39,879 nucleotides of DNA from Candidatus Poseidonia sp. (GTDB taxonomy: Archaea; Thermoplasmatota; Poseidoniia; Poseidoniales; Poseidoniaceae). Shown piece by piece: positions 10,295 through 17,774 of this stretch; the stretch's first letter is position 1; each line of letters starts with the position of its first letter. The stretch is from assembly GCA_030827745.1 (NCBI GenBank), contig JAURDW010000013.1, forward strand, positions 1 through 39,879, written 5' to 3'. The translations under genes and the position numbers were made by a program. The notes below the pieces were generated by a model. It saw only the letters and a program-made list of their open reading frames with translations. It was not told the DNA's origin and made no database searches.

Positions 10295-13189
10295 ATGGTG
10301 CCTTGTGCGACCGCGAACAACGCCGCTCGCCGGCAAGCGCTGTTTCTTGTGGCCCTGATGTTCACGGCTCTGTTGCCGCTGATGGCCCCGGCCGCCTCTG
10401 CCGACGGTGGACGAGCCATTTCGGTTCAATTGACGGCCATTCCAACCGCCCTCGAGGTGAACCCCGGCGAAGGCGGCGAATACACCATCCGCGTCCGGAA
10501 CAACGGCGACAACCCCATCACGGTGCAGCTCTCTAGCGCCAACGAAGGCGGGGATTGCGGCGCTTATGCATCGACCGTTTCCCAAATCACGGGCCCCATC
10601 GACACCGGCTCGTACGAAGAAACCACCCTGAACGTGACCCTTACGCAGAACGCCGAGGGGAGTTGCGACACCACGGTAACGGCCACCATCAACGAACAGG
10701 TCACTCCCCCCGATGTGGCGGAACCCCCAGCTCAGGAATCCGTGACCGTCACCACCACCGCAGGCGACGGCTCGGGCAGCGCCTTGTTTGGTGTGGACCT
10801 TGTTATCTCGGAAAGCCAGCGAAGCAAAACTTGGGCGGGAGAAGATGAACTGAGTTGGTTGGTGACCGTTGAAAACACCGGTCGCACCAACGAAACCATC
10901 AACCTCGCCATCGACGACGGTGACGGACCAAACTGCGCTCCGTCCTCCGACTTGACCGTCACCCTCAGCGATTCAACAGTGAACATTGACGAAGAAGACT
11001 CGGAAACCGTCACCGTAACCGTCGAAATCGACGACGGGCAATCAGCAGAGACGTATTGTTGGGAAATCACCGGCACCGTCACCAACGACCCCCAACAAGA
11101 GGCCAAGGACACCGAAGATTTTGACCTCACGGTGCCCGAACTCAAAGAATGCACCGTCCAACTGAGCAAGACTTCCATCAGTGTGAATCCAGACGCCACA
11201 GCCACCGTCACGGCCACGTACGCGAACACCGGCAATGTTGGCTGGACCGTTTTCGCCGGAGGTGCCGGACCAAAAGCGTCCCAATGGTTGAGCGTCGACG
11301 GCCAATCCTCCGGTTTGTTGCCTTACGACAACGGCAACGGCGAACGGGAGTTCGACTTCATCATCTCTCCCGACGACTCGGTCACGGCGGGCTCGGAGAC
11401 CGTGATTACCATCGTCGGCAAAGAGAGTGCAACAGGCCCCCTCAAGGATGACTGCCAGGCAGACCTTCGGGTTATCGTTGGTCAGTCTCGGGGCGCAAGC
11501 ATCTCGGTGGCCAACGCCTTGCTCTCCAACATTGACCCCGGAAGCAACAAATCCACGACGTTGACCGTGACCAACCAAGGCAATGGCCAAGACAACCTCC
11601 GCATCGCCTCATCCATCGCACCCACCGGTTGGGCAGTCCAACTCGAACAAAGCACGGTTTCGGTTGGTTCTCGTCACGGGAGCGAGAAATCGGTGACGGT
11701 CGGGGTGACGGTTCGCGTTCCAACCAAGGCGCTCGCTACGGAGGAGATTGAGCTGACGTTCAGTGTGCTCCCCTCAAGCGGTGGGGCTGCCTACGACACC
11801 GTGACCTTGCGCGTCACGGTGGCTGCGGTCCACGGCTTCGATATGGAGACGCCCGCAACCGACCAAACCGGTCGGTCCGGCACCGAGGTTCGCTTCCCCA
11901 TCGACCTCATCAACGAAGGCAACGTTCGGGACACCATCGGCCTCTCTGTCGTATCGCAAACCGCCAGCCCGGCCTGGGGGGCGACTTTTGAGAATGTCGA
12001 CGGCATGCCCTTCACCGAAATTGACATCAACCCACAGGCCACCACCCGAGTCTACCTCGTCGTGAGCATTGACGGCGAGGAAGAACTCGAGAACTCCCGT
12101 TTGACGGTACGGGCGCGAAACAAGGACGATCCAAACGGCCAAGACCGTGACAACGACGGCATCCCCGACAACCAACGTCAAGGCGAATTTTTGGCTATTT
12201 TGTCCGACCGGGAATTCTCAATGGACCTGCGACTTCAGGACACCGACACCGCCACCTCCGCCTCGGTGGTCTTGCCGCCCAGCGGCGAGCAGGTCATCGC
12301 CATGTGGGTGAAGAACACCGGTGACGGCAACGACGATGCCGTGTTCACGCTTGGCGGTCTTGAGGGCATTGCGACCCGCTCCATCACGGCTTACGGCATG
12401 CCCGTTACCGGGGAGTTGCCCGTGCCCAAAGGCTTCGGAATTTGGGACGTGACGAACGCGACGTACCTCCTTGAAGCGAGCGGTCAACCGGTGCTGGAAT
12501 CCACGCAGGATGCGGCGGAGTTGAAAATGCTCGAAATGGGCTTGAATTTTGACACCTATCGGGCGCAACCCTTTGAGGTGTATGTGGAACTGACGTTGCG
12601 GGTTAACCCAGGGGCGCAAACAGGCCAGAGTGGTTTGCTTGAAATCTTGGTCACCAGCGTTTCAAACGCGGCAGACCGCAGCGGTTTGGTCGCTGTCTCC
12701 CTTGAAGTAAGCATCGTTCACGACCTCGCTTTTGCCGAGGAAGGAGTTCGTCAAGAGCTCGACATCGTGTACGGGCAGAAAGCGGCCGTCCGCGAAATAT
12801 CCATCGTCAACACGGGCAACGTGCGTTCGGAAATTCGGGTTTTCACCTCCGAGAACCTTCGCGGCTGGTCGGTTGTCCTCGACAGCGACAACTTTGACTG
12901 TTCCACCGAAAACACCGACTTGCTGTGCATGCTCGATGAAGGCGAGCGACTTTACGTGAACGTCACCGTTCGTGCGCCTTACGGAGCAGAAATGGAGGAC
13001 TTGTACAAGTTCACCGTCTCTGCTGAGCCCACGGAAACGGGCGTGCTTGACCGGCAAAACATCGAGTTTGCTGCCCAAGGCATGCCTGAAGACGGTGTCT
13101 TGGGACTCTCCTCCACGACGGTGGCTCAGGCTGCCGGAGGTTTGCTCCTGTTGCTGGTTTTGGCGGCCTTCATCGCTCGGCGAAAGTGA
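10295..13189 (+). CDS. Ig-like/NEW3-type repeat surface protein with C-terminal anchor
   Basis: A 964-residue protein with a signal peptide (FLVALMFTALLPLMAPAASA, about residues 19-38). Its repeated beta-sandwich modules have the signature of NEW3/CARDB-type archaeal surface proteins: each repeat has phrases such as VRNNGDNPITVQLSS, VENTGRTNETINLAI, YANTGNVGWTVF, VTNQGNGQDNL, NEGNVRDTIGL and VNTGNVRSEIRV. It ends with a transmembrane helix and the short basic tail RRK, so nearly all of it is outside the cell. No catalytic motif is visible; a structural, adhesive or S-layer-associated role is likely. Start is uncertain: ATG 10295 gives a normal signal peptide and follows AGGAG (10273-10277); ATG 10247 is in frame and would add 16 residues. 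The preceding protease gene stops at 10230, so co-transcription is likely. Confidence 0.82.
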   Translation: MVPCATANNAARRQALFLVALMFTALLPLMAPAASADGGRAISVQLTAIPTALEVNPGEGGEYTIRVRNNGDNPITVQLSSANEGGDCGAYASTVSQITGPIDTGSYEETTLNVTLTQNAEGSCDTTVTATINEQVTPPDVAEPPAQESVTVTTTAGDGSGSALFGVDLVISESQRSKTWAGEDELSWLVTVENTGRTNETINLAIDDGDGPNCAPSSDLTVTLSDSTVNIDEEDSETVTVTVEIDDGQSAETYCWEITGTVTNDPQQEAKDTEDFDLTVPELKECTVQLSKTSISVNPDATATVTATYANTGNVGWTVFAGGAGPKASQWLSVDGQSSGLLPYDNGNGEREFDFIISPDDSVTAGSETVITIVGKESATGPLKDDCQADLRVIVGQSRGASISVANALLSNIDPGSNKSTTLTVTNQGNGQDNLRIASSIAPTGWAVQLEQSTVSVGSRHGSEKSVTVGVTVRVPTKALATEEIELTFSVLPSSGGAAYDTVTLRVTVAAVHGFDMETPATDQTGRSGTEVRFPIDLINEGNVRDTIGLSVVSQTASPAWGATFENVDGMPFTEIDINPQATTRVYLVVSIDGEEELENSRLTVRARNKDDPNGQDRDNDGIPDNQRQGEFLAILSDREFSMDLRLQDTDTATSASVVLPPSGEQVIAMWVKNTGDGNDDAVFTLGGLEGIATRSITAYGMPVTGELPVPKGFGIWDVTNATYLLEASGQPVLESTQDAAELKMLEMGLNFDTYRAQPFEVYVELTLRVNPGAQTGQSGLLEILVTSVSNAADRSGLVAVSLEVSIVHDLAFAEEGVRQELDIVYGQKAAVREISIVNTGNVRSEIRVFTSENLRGWSVVLDSDNFDCSTENTDLLCMLDEGERLYVNVTVRAPYGAEMEDLYKFTVSAEPTETGVLDRQNIEFAAQGMPEDGVLGLSSTTVAQAAGGLLLLLVLAAFIARRK

Positions 13190-13288
13190 ACCAAGCGGCG
13201 CACCCCTTTGACGGGAAAACCGGTGGCCTGCGTCGCTGTAGATGGGGGGCGAGTTGCCCTGTCCCATCGGGGTCGCTTGACAACGCTT

Positions 13289-13304
13289 ATTGAGGGGCCT
13301 CAAT
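13289..13304. promoter_or_regulatory. Perfect 7-bp inverted repeat upstream of the complex I operon (candidate operator)
   Basis: ATTGAGG-GG-CCTCAAT lies 43 bp before the nuoA ATG in the 158-bp gap after the previous gene. A weak TATA-like element, GCTTATT, overlaps its left edge (about 13285-13291), so a bound protein could occlude TBP or RNA polymerase. No other strong TATA box is visible in the gap. The symmetry is directly seen; the operator role is inferred. Confidence 0.4.
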
Positions 13305-13347
13305 TCGGGACGAATAGAGAGCGTATGCGTTCTCAGAAGGTCGGCTC

Positions 13348-13827
13348 ATGTCAGGACTCGAATCGGTGCCCAGTGCCTACCTCTCCATTGGTTTCTTGAC
13401 GGTTGTCGGCATCATCATGCCGCTGACAAATTTCATCATCACGTGGTTGGTTCGCCCGAAGGTGGACCCGGCTCGTCCGCACGTGACCCGTTCGTACCTC
13501 CTTGAGGGCTACGAACGCGACCACAGCCTCTACCCTCGTCGGCTCACGACGTTTGAGTGCGGCAGTGAACCGGTGGGTGAAGCGATGATTCAATTCCACT
13601 TCCAGTATTACTGGTACGCCATCATCTTCCTTGTTTTTGACGTGGCGTTCATGTTCCTCGTGCTCGGCGGCATGGTCGCCGCTGACGCTACGGCGGTTGA
13701 CGTCGTTGACCGTGCGAGCGCTGTTGAGCAGGCGACCGACGCCCTGCTCATCCTCGGGGCCTTCTTCGCCACGATGTCACTCGGCGTTTGGTACGTGTTC
13801 CGCAAGCGAGGCCGCATTTACATTTGA
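13348..13827 (+). CDS. nuoA: Complex I subunit A (chain 3)
   Basis: A 159-residue membrane subunit of the proton-pumping NADH-dehydrogenase-like complex; it helps form the quinone-access region with NuoH. Three transmembrane helices are evident (about residues 13-35, 85-108, 130-150). The family signature is clear: FECGSEPVGEAMIQFHFQYY, followed by FLVFDVAFMFL with the conserved acidic residue in the second helix. First gene of a 12-gene plus-strand operon. The start at ATG 13348 follows GAAGG; another ATG at 13325 is out of frame. The stop codon forms part of the Shine-Dalgarno sequence of nuoB. Confidence 0.95.
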   Translation: MSGLESVPSAYLSIGFLTVVGIIMPLTNFIITWLVRPKVDPARPHVTRSYLLEGYERDHSLYPRRLTTFECGSEPVGEAMIQFHFQYYWYAIIFLVFDVAFMFLVLGGMVAADATAVDVVDRASAVEQATDALLILGAFFATMSLGVWYVFRKRGRIYI

Positions 13828-13832
13828 GGTGA
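13825..13832 (+). promoter_or_regulatory. Stop/Shine-Dalgarno fusion TGAGGTGA (nuoA/nuoB)
   Basis: The nuoA stop TGA is the first part of TGAGGTGA, a perfect match to the archaeal anti-SD. It lies 6 nt before the nuoB ATG and fixes that start. Confidence 0.7.
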
Positions 13833-13838
13833 GTTGAG

Positions 13839-14432
13839 ATGGCAGGACAACAAGAGAATTATGCAGCCTTCAACAGCCGTGCCCTCGTTGAAATGGTCGG
13901 CGACGTGACCGACGAGGCTCTCAAAGCAACGAAGATCAAACAATTCCTGAGTGTGCTCGCTGGCCGCTACTTCAATTGGGCGGGCCGCAAGTCGTTGTTC
14001 ACTCTCCACTTGGGCATCAAGTGTTGCGCCATTGAGATGGCCGCCGCTGCGACACCCCGCTTCGACGGCGACCGCTTCGGCGTGCTGTTCCGTTCCTCTC
14101 CACGGCAATCGGATGTGCTGCTGGTCAACGGCCCCATCACGAAAAAATTCGCTGACAAAGTCGTTCGTCTCTGGGAGCAAATGCCCGAGCCCAAGTACTG
14201 CATCGCCATGGGCGAATGCGCCATCTCTGGCGGCCCCTATTTCCAGTCGTACAACGTTCTTGAGGGCGTTGACACCGTGATTCCCGTGGATGTGTACATC
14301 CCCGGCTGCCCCCCTCGCCCCGAGGCCCTCATCGACGGTTTCGGTCTTTTGCGTGAAAAAATCATTCGTATCGGCGCAGCACCCAGCAGCGGCCGCAAGG
14401 GCGACAAGCCCGTTATTGTCGGGGAGGACTGA
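13839..14432 (+). CDS. nuoB: Complex I subunit B (N2 FeS cluster subunit)
   Basis: A 197-residue peripheral subunit that holds the terminal [4Fe-4S] cluster N2 and passes electrons to quinone. The four ligands are present in the family pattern: the adjacent pair Cys62-Cys63 (GIKCCAIEM), Cys127 (MGECAISGG) and Cys157 (IPGCPPRPEAL). The N-terminal 50 residues are less conserved. The downstream nuoC start lies 2 nt after the stop. Since NuoE/F/G are not encoded in the operon, NuoB and NuoI form the only visible FeS chain. Confidence 0.96.
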   Translation: MAGQQENYAAFNSRALVEMVGDVTDEALKATKIKQFLSVLAGRYFNWAGRKSLFTLHLGIKCCAIEMAAAATPRFDGDRFGVLFRSSPRQSDVLLVNGPITKKFADKVVRLWEQMPEPKYCIAMGECAISGGPYFQSYNVLEGVDTVIPVDVYIPGCPPRPEALIDGFGLLREKIIRIGAAPSSGRKGDKPVIVGED

Positions 14433-14434
14433 CC

Positions 14435-15088
14435 GTGGGCATGCGCGTGACCAACGAACAAGCCGAGACGGCTGCCGAAGCCGCCGTCAAGAAGGTCAAC
14501 GATCGCTTCAGCAGCGCAGACGTGACCGTCACCGTGGAGCACCACGCCAACGCTCACAAGATGGCCTTTGTCCGGGCCCATGTTCCTGCCCAGCATTGGA
14601 CGGCCGTCGCCAAGCATCTCCGTTTTGATGTCGGCGTGAACTACTGCTCGATGGTGACCGGCACGCACTACCCCGAAGGCGGGGACGAGCGAGGATGGGA
14701 AGTGGTGTACCACCTCATGCGCCAACCCGTCACCGACCAAGCCCCCAACACCAACACCGTCCACGTTGCTGAGTCGCTCCAAGGTGACGATATTCCGCTC
14801 GAAGTTGAGGTCGTCATCACGCTTCCCCAAACCTCGACCCCTACCGTGCCCAGCGTTCAGAGCATTTGGGTCGGCGCAGACTGGAACGAGAAAGAGACTT
14901 GGGACCTCGTCGGCATTCGGTTTGAGGGCCACGAAAACATGCACCGTGTGCTCAACCCTCACGACAGTCCTGAGGGCTTTCACCCGCTGCAAAAGCAACA
15001 CAAAATTCGCTACCACGATTTCAATGAAATGTACGACGACGCCCAAGGCTTCGGACGGAAACCAACCGACGAGGGACGGGTTAAGTGA
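14435..15088 (+). CDS. nuoC: Complex I subunit C (30 kDa)
   Basis: A 217-residue peripheral-arm subunit that packs against NuoD and NuoB. The C-terminal half carries the family signature ADWNEKETWDLVGIRFEGHE followed by RVL; the N-terminal half has the expected alpha/beta pattern (FDVGVNYCSMVTGTHYP). It is separate from NuoD, unlike the fused NuoCD of enterobacteria. Start GTG 14435 lies 6 nt after GGGGAGG at the end of nuoB; ATG 14441, two codons later, is possible. Confidence 0.93.
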   Translation: MGMRVTNEQAETAAEAAVKKVNDRFSSADVTVTVEHHANAHKMAFVRAHVPAQHWTAVAKHLRFDVGVNYCSMVTGTHYPEGGDERGWEVVYHLMRQPVTDQAPNTNTVHVAESLQGDDIPLEVEVVITLPQTSTPTVPSVQSIWVGADWNEKETWDLVGIRFEGHENMHRVLNPHDSPEGFHPLQKQHKIRYHDFNEMYDDAQGFGRKPTDEGRVK

Positions 15089-15093
15089 GGTGA
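15086..15093 (+). promoter_or_regulatory. Stop/Shine-Dalgarno fusion TGAGGTGA (nuoC/nuoD)
   Basis: The nuoC stop codon begins the SD; spacing to the nuoD ATG is 4 nt. Confidence 0.7.
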
Positions 15094-15097
15094 GAAT

Positions 15098-16237
15098 ATG
15101 GCACAAATGTGGATTACAATGGGCCCCCAGCATCCAATGACGCACGGTTTGTGGACCTTGCGAGTCAAGGTCGACGGCGAGACCGTCGTTGACACCGAAG
15201 CCGAACTCGGCTACATTCACCGCGGCGTGGAAAAAATCGCAGAATCTCGCGATTTCACTCAAATCACGCCCTATTGCGACCGACTTTGTTACGTGAGCGC
15301 TATGACGTGGGCCAATTCCTACATTTACGCCGCTGAAGACCTGTTGGAGGTTGAAGTGCCTGAGCGCGCAGAGTACATTCGTCTCATCGCCGCCGAGTGC
15401 CAACGCTTGGCTTCCCATCTGATGTGGCTCGGGGCTTACGGTCCCGACATTGGAAGTCTGACTTTGATGACCTGGTGCATGCGGGACCGCGAAATGTTCC
15501 TCGACCTCCTCCAAGAACTCGGTGGCTCCCGAATGCACTACAACTACCCCCGCGTCGGTGGTGTGAAGCGCGACATCCCCATCGGTTTCGCCGACCGCTT
15601 GGTGGCGAAGGTCAAGCTGTTTGAACACCGCATCGACGAATACGAAATGCTTCTCGATGAGTCCACCATTTGGCTGGTCCGCCTCCAGGGTGTCGGCTAC
15701 GCCAAGGCCGAAGACATGGTCAATGCGGGTGTGTCCGGCCCCAACATTCGAGCCGCTGGCGTCAATTACGACGTGCGTTGGGCCCACCCCTACTCCGTTT
15801 ACGACCAGGTTGATTGGGAGCCCGCTGTGGAAAAGCCGACTTCGGTGAAGGGCGCCGATTGCTATGACCGGTACCGTGTTCGGATGGAAGAAATGCGTCA
15901 GTCATGCCGCATGATTCTCGATGCCATTGAGAAGATTCCAGGTGGCAAGAACACGAACTACGCCAACGGCGACGAGATGATTCTCGCCAAAGCACCCACC
16001 CGAGCACCCGAAGGCGCAACAGGTTTCTCGCACTACGAATGCACCCGCGGAGCCTCCCAGTTCTACATCCAAGGCGGCGGCGATGGCCGTGGGAAGAACC
16101 CTTACCGCCTGTCGATTCGCTCCCCGATGTTCATCACCATTCCCTACGTCGCCAAGACGATGATCGGTTACAAGGTCGCCGATATTCCTGCCATCATGGG
16201 CAGTTTTGACCCGTGCATTGGGGAGACCGACCGTTGA
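15098..16237 (+). CDS. nuoD: Complex I subunit D (49 kDa, quinone-site subunit)
   Basis: A 379-residue peripheral subunit, homologous to the large subunit of NiFe hydrogenases, that forms the quinone pocket with NuoB. The N-terminal signature GPQHPMTHG (His12, His16) is intact and is followed by ELGYIHRGVEKIAE and CDRLCYVSAM, which contains the conserved quinone-site Tyr region. The C-terminus ends in the family phrase GSFDPCIGETDR. The hydrogenase NiFe-binding CxxC pairs are absent, which separates it from Ech/Mbh large subunits. Length is normal. It is preceded and followed by stop/SD fusions. Confidence 0.96.
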   Translation: MAQMWITMGPQHPMTHGLWTLRVKVDGETVVDTEAELGYIHRGVEKIAESRDFTQITPYCDRLCYVSAMTWANSYIYAAEDLLEVEVPERAEYIRLIAAECQRLASHLMWLGAYGPDIGSLTLMTWCMRDREMFLDLLQELGGSRMHYNYPRVGGVKRDIPIGFADRLVAKVKLFEHRIDEYEMLLDESTIWLVRLQGVGYAKAEDMVNAGVSGPNIRAAGVNYDVRWAHPYSVYDQVDWEPAVEKPTSVKGADCYDRYRVRMEEMRQSCRMILDAIEKIPGGKNTNYANGDEMILAKAPTRAPEGATGFSHYECTRGASQFYIQGGGDGRGKNPYRLSIRSPMFITIPYVAKTMIGYKVADIPAIMGSFDPCIGETDR

Positions 16238-16242
16238 GGTGA
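16235..16242 (+). promoter_or_regulatory. Stop/Shine-Dalgarno fusion TGAGGTGA (nuoD/nuoH)
   Basis: The nuoD stop codon begins the SD; spacing to the nuoH ATG is 4 nt. Confidence 0.7.
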
Positions 16243-16246
16243 GATC

Positions 16247-17764
16247 ATGGACGACAAGTACGATTTGGTTGGCTTCTTCTTGAGCAAGGACGGTTTGCTT
16301 CGGTCGGGCATCACCGGCGCCCTCGAAGGCACACCGCTCGAATCAAGTTCAGGCGCCCTCTCCTTCGGCGTCGCCACGTTTGCTCTGGTCAACATCGTCT
16401 TCCTGTTGTTGTTTTTCTCGCAGTTTGCGATTCTTTGGATTGAACGCAAAGCCGTCGCTCGCATGCAAGACCGGTACGGTGCCACGACCGCCCTCCGTTC
16501 GCTTTGGGTCGGTGAAAACGGCGTCACCGCCGGCGAGTGGTGGAACATGTTGCCCTTTGGACTGGGCAAACCCATCGGAGCGGTCAACAAATGGTTGAAC
16601 AAGAATTTCGGCAACCGGGACGAGAACTTTGCCACGGTGGACCGTGTCAACAACCGTTCTTGGATGGGCAAAACCATCGTTCCGGGCTTCTTCCAAAACG
16701 TCGCTGACGGGATGAAGTTCCTCGTCAAAGAACACATGGTGCCTCAGCGAGCCGACCGTCTTATCTTTGAAGTCTCTCCCTTCCTCATCGTGTCTTCGAC
16801 GCTGTTGATTTTGGGCATGATTCCGCTCTCCAGCGGTATTTACGCCACCAACCCCGACCTCTCCATTCTCTACGCTATCGCCATCTTTGGTATCGCACCG
16901 ATCGGCGTCTTTTTCGCCGGTTGGTCGTCCAACAACAAATACACCCTGATTGGGGGCATTCGCTCAGCGGCCCAACTCACGGCTTACGAGATTCCACTCC
17001 TGCTGACGCTGTTGTCGGTCGCCATTCTCTCGGGCACCTTCAACATCGTTGAGAGCATCCACTTCCAACATTCTGCAGGCGCATGGAACATCTTCCTGAT
17101 GCCGCTTGGAGCGGCGTTGTTCCTCGTGACGATGATCGCAGAAGTGGAACGTGTGCCCTTTGACATGCCCGAAGCCGAAGCCGAACTGGTTGAAGGCTGG
17201 TGGACGGAATATGGCGGAATGCGATTTGGCATGCTTTTCATGGCCGAGTACATCCGCACGTATGCGGCTTGTTTCTTGTTCACGCACTTTTTCCTCGGTG
17301 GATGGCACCTGCCCTTCCACGGTACCATCGGCTCTCTGCCGGTGGTCGGTGAAGCCTACCTGTTGATTCCAGGCGCCATCATGACCCTCCTGAAGTCGTG
17401 GTTGGTCTTCTTGGTCGTCTTCGTTTGGGCTCGCTTCGCCTTGGCCCGCATTCGCACGGACCAAATCCTCGAGTTTGGATGGCGCATGCTGCTTCCTTTG
17501 GCCGTGTTGCAAGTTGTTCTCGCCCTTGTGTACCGATTGTACCTCTTCAACCCCGATGGCATGTCGGCCCAAAACGATGTGGCTGGTGGCATGGCGTGGG
17601 ACGCCTTCGGCATCCCTTACCTCGTGCCCTTGCTCACCACGTTGTTCTGGCTGGGCGTCTTCTGGGTCTACCTCAACGATGAGGACAAGTCAGCGATGTC
17701 GGAACGCATGTTCCACGTCCATACCGTAGAGCCCGCGGGAACGGTTGTCCCGGGGCAGGAGTGA
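16247..17764 (+). CDS. nuoH: Complex I subunit H (ND1-like), with an enlarged first cytoplasmic loop
   Basis: A 505-residue membrane subunit that forms the quinone chamber and the start of the proton path; the family is usually about 320-350 residues. The first core helix (about 42-64) ends in ERKAVARMQDRYGA (from Glu66). In typical NuoH only about 15 residues then lead to the ...QxxADGxKxxxKE helix; here about 70 residues (80-147, with GEWWNMLPFGLGKPIG and many Trp/Asn) intervene before GFFQNVADGMKFLVKEHMVP. The remaining core motifs are present (EVERVPFDMPEAEAELVEGW, ARIRTDQILEFGW). The C-terminus also extends past the last helix by about 30 residues. The enlarged loop lies at the membrane/peripheral-arm interface. 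It is followed by a stop/SD fusion into nuoI. Confidence 0.94.
   Translation: MDDKYDLVGFFLSKDGLLRSGITGALEGTPLESSSGALSFGVATFALVNIVFLLLFFSQFAILWIERKAVARMQDRYGATTALRSLWVGENGVTAGEWWNMLPFGLGKPIGAVNKWLNKNFGNRDENFATVDRVNNRSWMGKTIVPGFFQNVADGMKFLVKEHMVPQRADRLIFEVSPFLIVSSTLLILGMIPLSSGIYATNPDLSILYAIAIFGIAPIGVFFAGWSSNNKYTLIGGIRSAAQLTAYEIPLLLTLLSVAILSGTFNIVESIHFQHSAGAWNIFLMPLGAALFLVTMIAEVERVPFDMPEAEAELVEGWWTEYGGMRFGMLFMAEYIRTYAACFLFTHFFLGGWHLPFHGTIGSLPVVGEAYLLIPGAIMTLLKSWLVFLVVFVWARFALARIRTDQILEFGWRMLLPLAVLQVVLALVYRLYLFNPDGMSAQNDVAGGMAWDAFGIPYLVPLLTTLFWLGVFWVYLNDEDKSAMSERMFHVHTVEPAGTVVPGQE
16502..16684 (+). other. Insertion in NuoH between core helices 1 and 2
   Basis: Residues about 86-146 of NuoH have no counterpart in the E. 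coli-type pattern, where RYGPNR is followed closely by LQxxAD. The segment is polar and Trp/Asn-rich with one possible short amphipathic helix (NKWLNKNFG). By homology it faces the cytoplasm next to the quinone entry site. Boundaries are approximate because they come from remembered family motifs, not an alignment. Confidence 0.6.
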
Positions 17765-17769
17765 GGTGA
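17762..17769 (+). promoter_or_regulatory. Stop/Shine-Dalgarno fusion TGAGGTGA (nuoH/nuoI)
   Basis: The nuoH stop codon begins the SD; 5 nt separate it from ATG 17775. This selects 17775 over upstream non-ATG starts as the nuoI start. Confidence 0.7.
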
Positions 17770-17774
17770 ACACC

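Noticed and set aside
14237-15787. 516-codon minus-strand open frame opposite nuoB-nuoC-nuoD
   Set aside because: Shadow of conserved genes on the plus strand; His/Val/Gly-rich composition typical of antisense frames in GC-rich DNA, and no recognisable domain.
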